This document shows positions 61,025-64,000 of a stretch of 64,000 bases of DNA, piece by piece. Made by a program: the position numbers and the translations under genes. Source of the DNA: Ensifer adhaerens (GTDB lineage: Bacteria; Pseudomonadota; Alphaproteobacteria; Rhizobiales; Rhizobiaceae); NCBI RefSeq assembly GCF_001270265.1, contig NZ_LGAP01000003.1:62001-126000 (forward strand), in the 5' to 3' direction. How positions within the stretch are numbered: position 1 is the first letter of the stretch; each line of letters begins with the position of its first letter. The notes beneath the pieces were generated by a model that made no database searches, was not told where the DNA came from, and was given only the letters and a program-made list of their open reading frames with translations.

Positions 61025-62761
61025 TCACAACGTGAAAGCAATATCGTCGGCAGATAAGTCCGCAAGCGAAACGCCTTCGATGAGGATACCTTCGGTTTCA
61101 CCATGAAAGGCTACATAGACACCCTCCTCTGTGTCATGCGAGGCAGCCACAAAGGAATCGAAATTATAGATGTTGGTGTCGCCAGGATAGAAGCCCCCCA
61201 ACTCGATCACGTCGCCACTTTGGGTGTCAAAATCGACGATATGGTCGATGCTGCTATGGCGACCCTCAAATCCACTCCAGTGGAATGTGTCAGCGCCCTC
61301 ACCGCCGATCAGACGATCCGCTCCCTCTTGGCCGTAAATTATGTCATTGCCGCCTCGCCCCTCGAGAAGGTCATCGCCGCTTCCTCCCTGGATAATGTCG
61401 TTACCGGCGGCGCCGCGCAGGCTGTCATCATGGTCACCGAGAACGCGTATCTCGAAATCTTCGACATTGACAAAAGTCAAACCCGTTGAGCTTGTTCCAC
61501 TCGCGGCGTCAACATTGATCGCAGCCGATAGATCGGGGACGGTGATCTCAAGCGTATCGTGGCCATCGCCGCCATCAATGTCGGTTAGTCGAGCCGCAAA
61601 GATTGTGTCGTCACCGGCGCCGGCCCTGACAGTGGTGATCTCGGTCGTATTGGAATTAACGACCGCAAAATGGTCATCACCATTGCCGCCGTCGAGCATA
61701 TCGGCGCCACCGTAGCGGTTATCGAGCCAATCATTGCCTTCGCCGCCGAATAACGTGTCATTGCCTTCATCACCATCGAGGAAGTCAATACCGTCGCCTC
61801 CAGAGAGGTGGTCATCGCCTTCACCCCCACTAAGTGAGTCGACTCCGGCACCGCCTTCAAGGCGGTCATCATCGCCTTCGCCATAGAGATAGTCATTATT
61901 TTCGCCGCCAAACAGGCGGTCGGCCCCATTGCCGCCGAAGAGGTTGTCGCGACTGAGGCCACCGAGCAAAGTATCATTGCCGCTGCCGGTATGTGCGTAA
62001 ACCCGCTCAAAATTGTGAAAGGCCGTACCGGTCGATGTAACGCCATTGACCACATCGACCGTGACATCATCGGTCCGATCCGCATCCTCGAACCGTAACG
62101 TGTCGTCACCGTCGCCGCCGTCGAGTTCGGCAGATGAAAGTGTCGTTGTGATGCTGTCGTCGCCACTGCCGCCAGAAAGATGATTGGCCCCGAACCGATC
62201 GATTATCGTGTCGTTGCCTGCACCGGCGTCGATAACATCAGCACCCAGGGAACTTTTTTCATTATGGGTGTTCGGCAATGACTGGCCGCCGATGATGTCC
62301 GCGCCGTCTCCGGTCGAGATCACGTCGTCACCCGTGCCACCCTCGACAATGTCGTTGCCGCTACCGGTCGTCAGCTTCAGCCGCTCAATGCCGCGGTAGA
62401 AGATGTGATTGTCGGTCTCAGCTGGGTCACCGAAGGTTACGTGGCGGTTCATGCCGTTAAACGTGACTCGGTTGCCCGTCCCTGAAAGATTGATGACCAG
62501 CGTATCGATGCCGGCACCTCCCCGCGCCGCGCCGCCCGTTCCGTTGAGTTCCAGCCGGTCATCGCCATCGCCGCCATCGAGCTCGTCATAGCCGCTGAAA
62601 CTCATCAGGCCGTCGTTGCCGGCCCCGCCATAGAGAAAATCGTTCCCAAGCCCGCCGTCCAGCGTGTCATTGGCGCCGAGACCCCAGATATTGTCGTTTT
62701 CGTCTGTCCCGAACAGGGTGTCGTTCGCATCAGTGCCGACTATCTTTGAGATTGTTTTCAT
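61025..62761 (-). CDS. RTX (hemolysin-type calcium-binding repeat) secreted protein
   Basis: 578 residues composed largely of nonapeptide repeats GGxGxDxLx (for example GGLGNDFLYGGAGND, GGDGDDRLEL, GGEGNDWLDN and LEGRGGNDIIYGQEGADRL), which bind calcium as a parallel beta roll. It lacks an N-terminal signal and ends with a hydrophobic, hydroxyl-rich tail, LADLSADDIAFTL, typical of type I secretion substrates. Between repeat blocks are about five unique segments (AINVDAASGTSSTGLTFVNVE and similar). No type I transporter gene is nearby. The biological role (adhesion, enzyme scaffold) cannot be assigned because no catalytic domain is visible. Confidence 0.88.
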   Translation of the reverse strand: MKTISKIVGTDANDTLFGTDENDNIWGLGANDTLDGGLGNDFLYGGAGNDGLMSFSGYDELDGGDGDDRLELNGTGGAARGGAGIDTLVINLSGTGNRVTFNGMNRHVTFGDPAETDNHIFYRGIERLKLTTGSGNDIVEGGTGDDVISTGDGADIIGGQSLPNTHNEKSSLGADVIDAGAGNDTIIDRFGANHLSGGSGDDSITTTLSSAELDGGDGDDTLRFEDADRTDDVTVDVVNGVTSTGTAFHNFERVYAHTGSGNDTLLGGLSRDNLFGGNGADRLFGGENNDYLYGEGDDDRLEGGAGVDSLSGGEGDDHLSGGDGIDFLDGDEGNDTLFGGEGNDWLDNRYGGADMLDGGNGDDHFAVVNSNTTEITTVRAGAGDDTIFAARLTDIDGGDGHDTLEITVPDLSAAINVDAASGTSSTGLTFVNVEDFEIRVLGDHDDSLRGAAGNDIIQGGSGDDLLEGRGGNDIIYGQEGADRLIGGEGADTFHWSGFEGRHSSIDHIVDFDTQSGDVIELGGFYPGDTNIYNFDSFVAASHDTEEGVYVAFHGETEGILIEGVSLADLSADDIAFTL

Positions 62762-62995
62762 CCTCCCGAAAGCAATCTATAAGCAAACAACAATTGCAAA
62801 CAAGTATTATATTTATGACGCATTATTATGTTCAGTCATTTATTGTAATTCAATTATAATTCAAAACTTAAATCAATATCCATCACTGTCATTCAAACAG
62901 CTGAAAACTGGCGCGATCCTGGAACAACTGGCGTTGAGATCGATGACGCTAGGTGACACTACGCTACTGACATCGCCGTTAGCGCGACGATCGCT

Positions 62996-63470
62996 TCACT
63001 CGCGCACGACATCAGCCGCAGCTTTTTGCGCCGCCATATGCCGCTCCGCAACTTCAGCCAGGCTTGGCCCGGCCCCTTCAATTCTCGCTTCAACCATTGC
63101 CGCCCACTCGAAGAGTCGGGGTAGGGATGCCATGAAGGGAAGCTCAAACGCGTCAGGCTATGGGCGACGTGGGAAATCGACCGCCGCCGCATCGGTCGCG
63201 ATCTGCGCCGCGAGACCTTCCCTAATTTTCGAGTAGCCTGAGCGGCGTCGGTGAAGAGATCGAAAACCGGCGACTCGCAGCTTTCACAGTTACCGCTGGC
63301 CCTATCCGCCAGGCGTCGTGCCTCCCTGTGAGGCCGGCTCCCGAGGCTGATGCGGATCAGACCGCCAATTTGCCAATAGCCAATCTCTTTGGACACCTTA
63401 ATCTGAAAAAGATAAACGGAGCCTGACCGGACTAGGTACCGCCCCGGCGAGGGTTGTCGCCGGCATTCGG
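62996..63470 (-). pseudogene. decayed DUF6538-type N-terminal part of a tyrosine recombinase
   Basis: The minus strand reads RYLVRSGSVYLFQIKVSKEI, IRISLGSRPHREARRLADRA and, after one or more frameshifts, LFEWAAMVEARIEGAGPSLAEVAERHMAAQK before a stop. The first blocks match the DUF6538 opening found at the start of many rhizobial integrases. The catalytic domain (R-H-R-Y residues) is missing. The identification is by memory of the motif, hence moderate. The AT-rich stretch 62762-62950 upstream of the RTX gene holds no gene and probably its promoter. Confidence 0.45.
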
Positions 63471-63568
63471 CCGTGTGATTCATGCCCGCTGTTTGCGATA
63501 CCGGACGCGATGAAAACTTCCCGATCAGTATGCTTGAGAGCCGTTTCTGCATCTCCTTCCCGATCGGT

Positions 63569-63597
63569 AAGAATAGTATTGAGATCTAGGGATTCTT
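63569..63597. promoter_or_regulatory. inverted repeat upstream of hipB, candidate operator
   Basis: AAGAAT (63569-63574) and ATTCTT (63592-63597) are inverted copies 17 bases apart, with GAGATCTAG in the centre. The dyad is 33 bases before the hipB start, a usual location for the autoregulatory operator of a hipBA-type toxin-antitoxin pair. Confidence 0.45.
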
Positions 63598-63629
63598 CCT
63601 GTACGGTAAGCCAACATTGGGGAGACGCG

Positions 63630-63905
63630 ATGATCCGGTCAGCACAGGAGTTTGGAGCCCTAGTCCGGCAAAGGCGCAAGGCGCTCGCCTGGACGCAGAC
63701 CGAACTTGCGACCCGTTCCGGCACCGGGGAACGCTTCATCGTCGAGCTCGAATCCGGAAAGCCGAGCTGCCAGCTTGAGAAGGCTCTTGTCGTTGCGCGG
63801 ACAGTCGGCCTTGAAATCGGCGACCTCAAAGCGGCACCGCCGTCACCGGCCAGCGCGGAGGAGGACGAGCTCGGCTTCCTGCCCACTTTCGGTGACAAGC
63901 GATGA
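63630..63905 (+). CDS. hipB: HipB-type antitoxin, helix-turn-helix regulator
   Basis: 91 residues from the ATG at MIRSAQEFG with GGGGAG seven bases before. The Xre-type helix-turn-helix is QEFGALVRQRRKALAWTQTE, then SGTGERFIVELESGKPS. The tail (SPASAEEDELGFLP) is longer than in E. coli HipB. It would repress its own operon and neutralise the kinase toxin HipA. Its stop overlaps the hipA start (ATGA). Confidence 0.88.
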   Translation: MIRSAQEFGALVRQRRKALAWTQTELATRSGTGERFIVELESGKPSCQLEKALVVARTVGLEIGDLKAAPPSPASAEEDELGFLPTFGDKR

Positions 63906-64000
63906 CGTCGATCTATTACGAGACCCTCCCCGTCGCGCACCTGACCTTCGCAGACGAATGGCGGCTCGACTATGATCCGTCCTGGGAGGCGCGCCGGTCG
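63902..64000 (+). CDS. hipA: HipA-type serine/threonine kinase toxin, N-terminus (partial)
   Basis: The first 33 codons run off the end of the window. The sequence reads IYYETLPVAHLTFADEWRLD, then YDPSWEARRS, the usual N-terminal domain of HipA, which phosphorylates glutamyl-tRNA synthetase or other targets and causes dormancy. It starts in an ATGA overlap with hipB. Confidence 0.85.
   Translation, partial: MTSIYYETLPVAHLTFADEWRLDYDPSWEARRS

Noticed and set aside
1-64000. CRISPR array or rRNA operon
   Set aside because: No regularly spaced direct repeats and no conserved rRNA segments were seen on either strand.

Overview
The window looks like an accessory region (plasmid or genomic island) of an alphaproteobacterium of the Rhizobiales. 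The grounds are high GC, an alphaproteobacterial SOS box (GAAC-N7-GAAC) before an imuA-imuB-dnaE2 cassette, a repeat resembling the Rhizobium RIME element, many dipeptide/polyamine-type ABC operons, and decayed IS66, IS1182 and ISNCY-type elements. No rRNA, tRNA, CRISPR array or replication origin was recognised.

Layout. (1) 0-5.4 kb, plus strand: copper locus with the C-terminal half of a CusA-type RND pump, a tiny Met-rich membrane peptide, a Cys-rich membrane protein, a Tat-exported multicopper oxidase, a DUF411 protein, a truncated CcmG/DsbE, a Sco copper chaperone and a GDCCVxC protein. (2) 5.4-13.4 kb: debris (frameshifted Rieske and flavin-reductase remnants), a GntR/FCD regulator, and a complete five-gene dipeptide/nickel-type ABC importer ending in a clear terminator. 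(3) 13.8-20.1 kb, minus strand: a rich arsenic locus with two ArsR regulators, a PTP-type reductase, Acr3, a glutaredoxin-type ArsC, ArsH, a flavoprotein with a Cys-rich tail and an MFS carrier.

(4) 20.5-35 kb: first half of a DUF1254/DUF1214 island. It has three DUF1254 proteins (two of them a tandem duplication), two outer-membrane barrels, DUF2721, an MscS channel, DUF2092, two AraC regulators and a cyclase with a DUF4242 domain. (5) 35.3-44.4 kb: a small membrane protein, a DUF488 remnant, and a catabolic/uptake locus. The locus holds a class-III aminotransferase-fold enzyme and a hydroxylysine-kinase-like phosphotransferase, divergent from a GntR regulator, an SDR and a polyamine-type ABC importer. 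(6) 44.4-45.2 kb: insertion-sequence debris. (7) 45.3-58.2 kb: second half of the DUF1254 island, with four more intact genes and C-terminal scraps of others, interrupted by the SOS mutasome cassette. (8) 58.7-64 kb: an ISNCY-type element whose transposase is broken by a 4-bp duplication, a large RTX repeat protein, a decayed recombinase-like gene, and hipB with the start of hipA.

The most unusual content is the expansion of DUF1254/DUF1214 proteins: seven intact genes of several subfamilies plus degenerate copies. They are all apparently exported and recur with the same companions (outer-membrane barrels, DUF2721, DUF2092, MscS, AraC). I know of no firmly established role for this gene set. 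The data suggest a periplasmic multi-protein system that has grown by tandem duplication and is still decaying at its edges.
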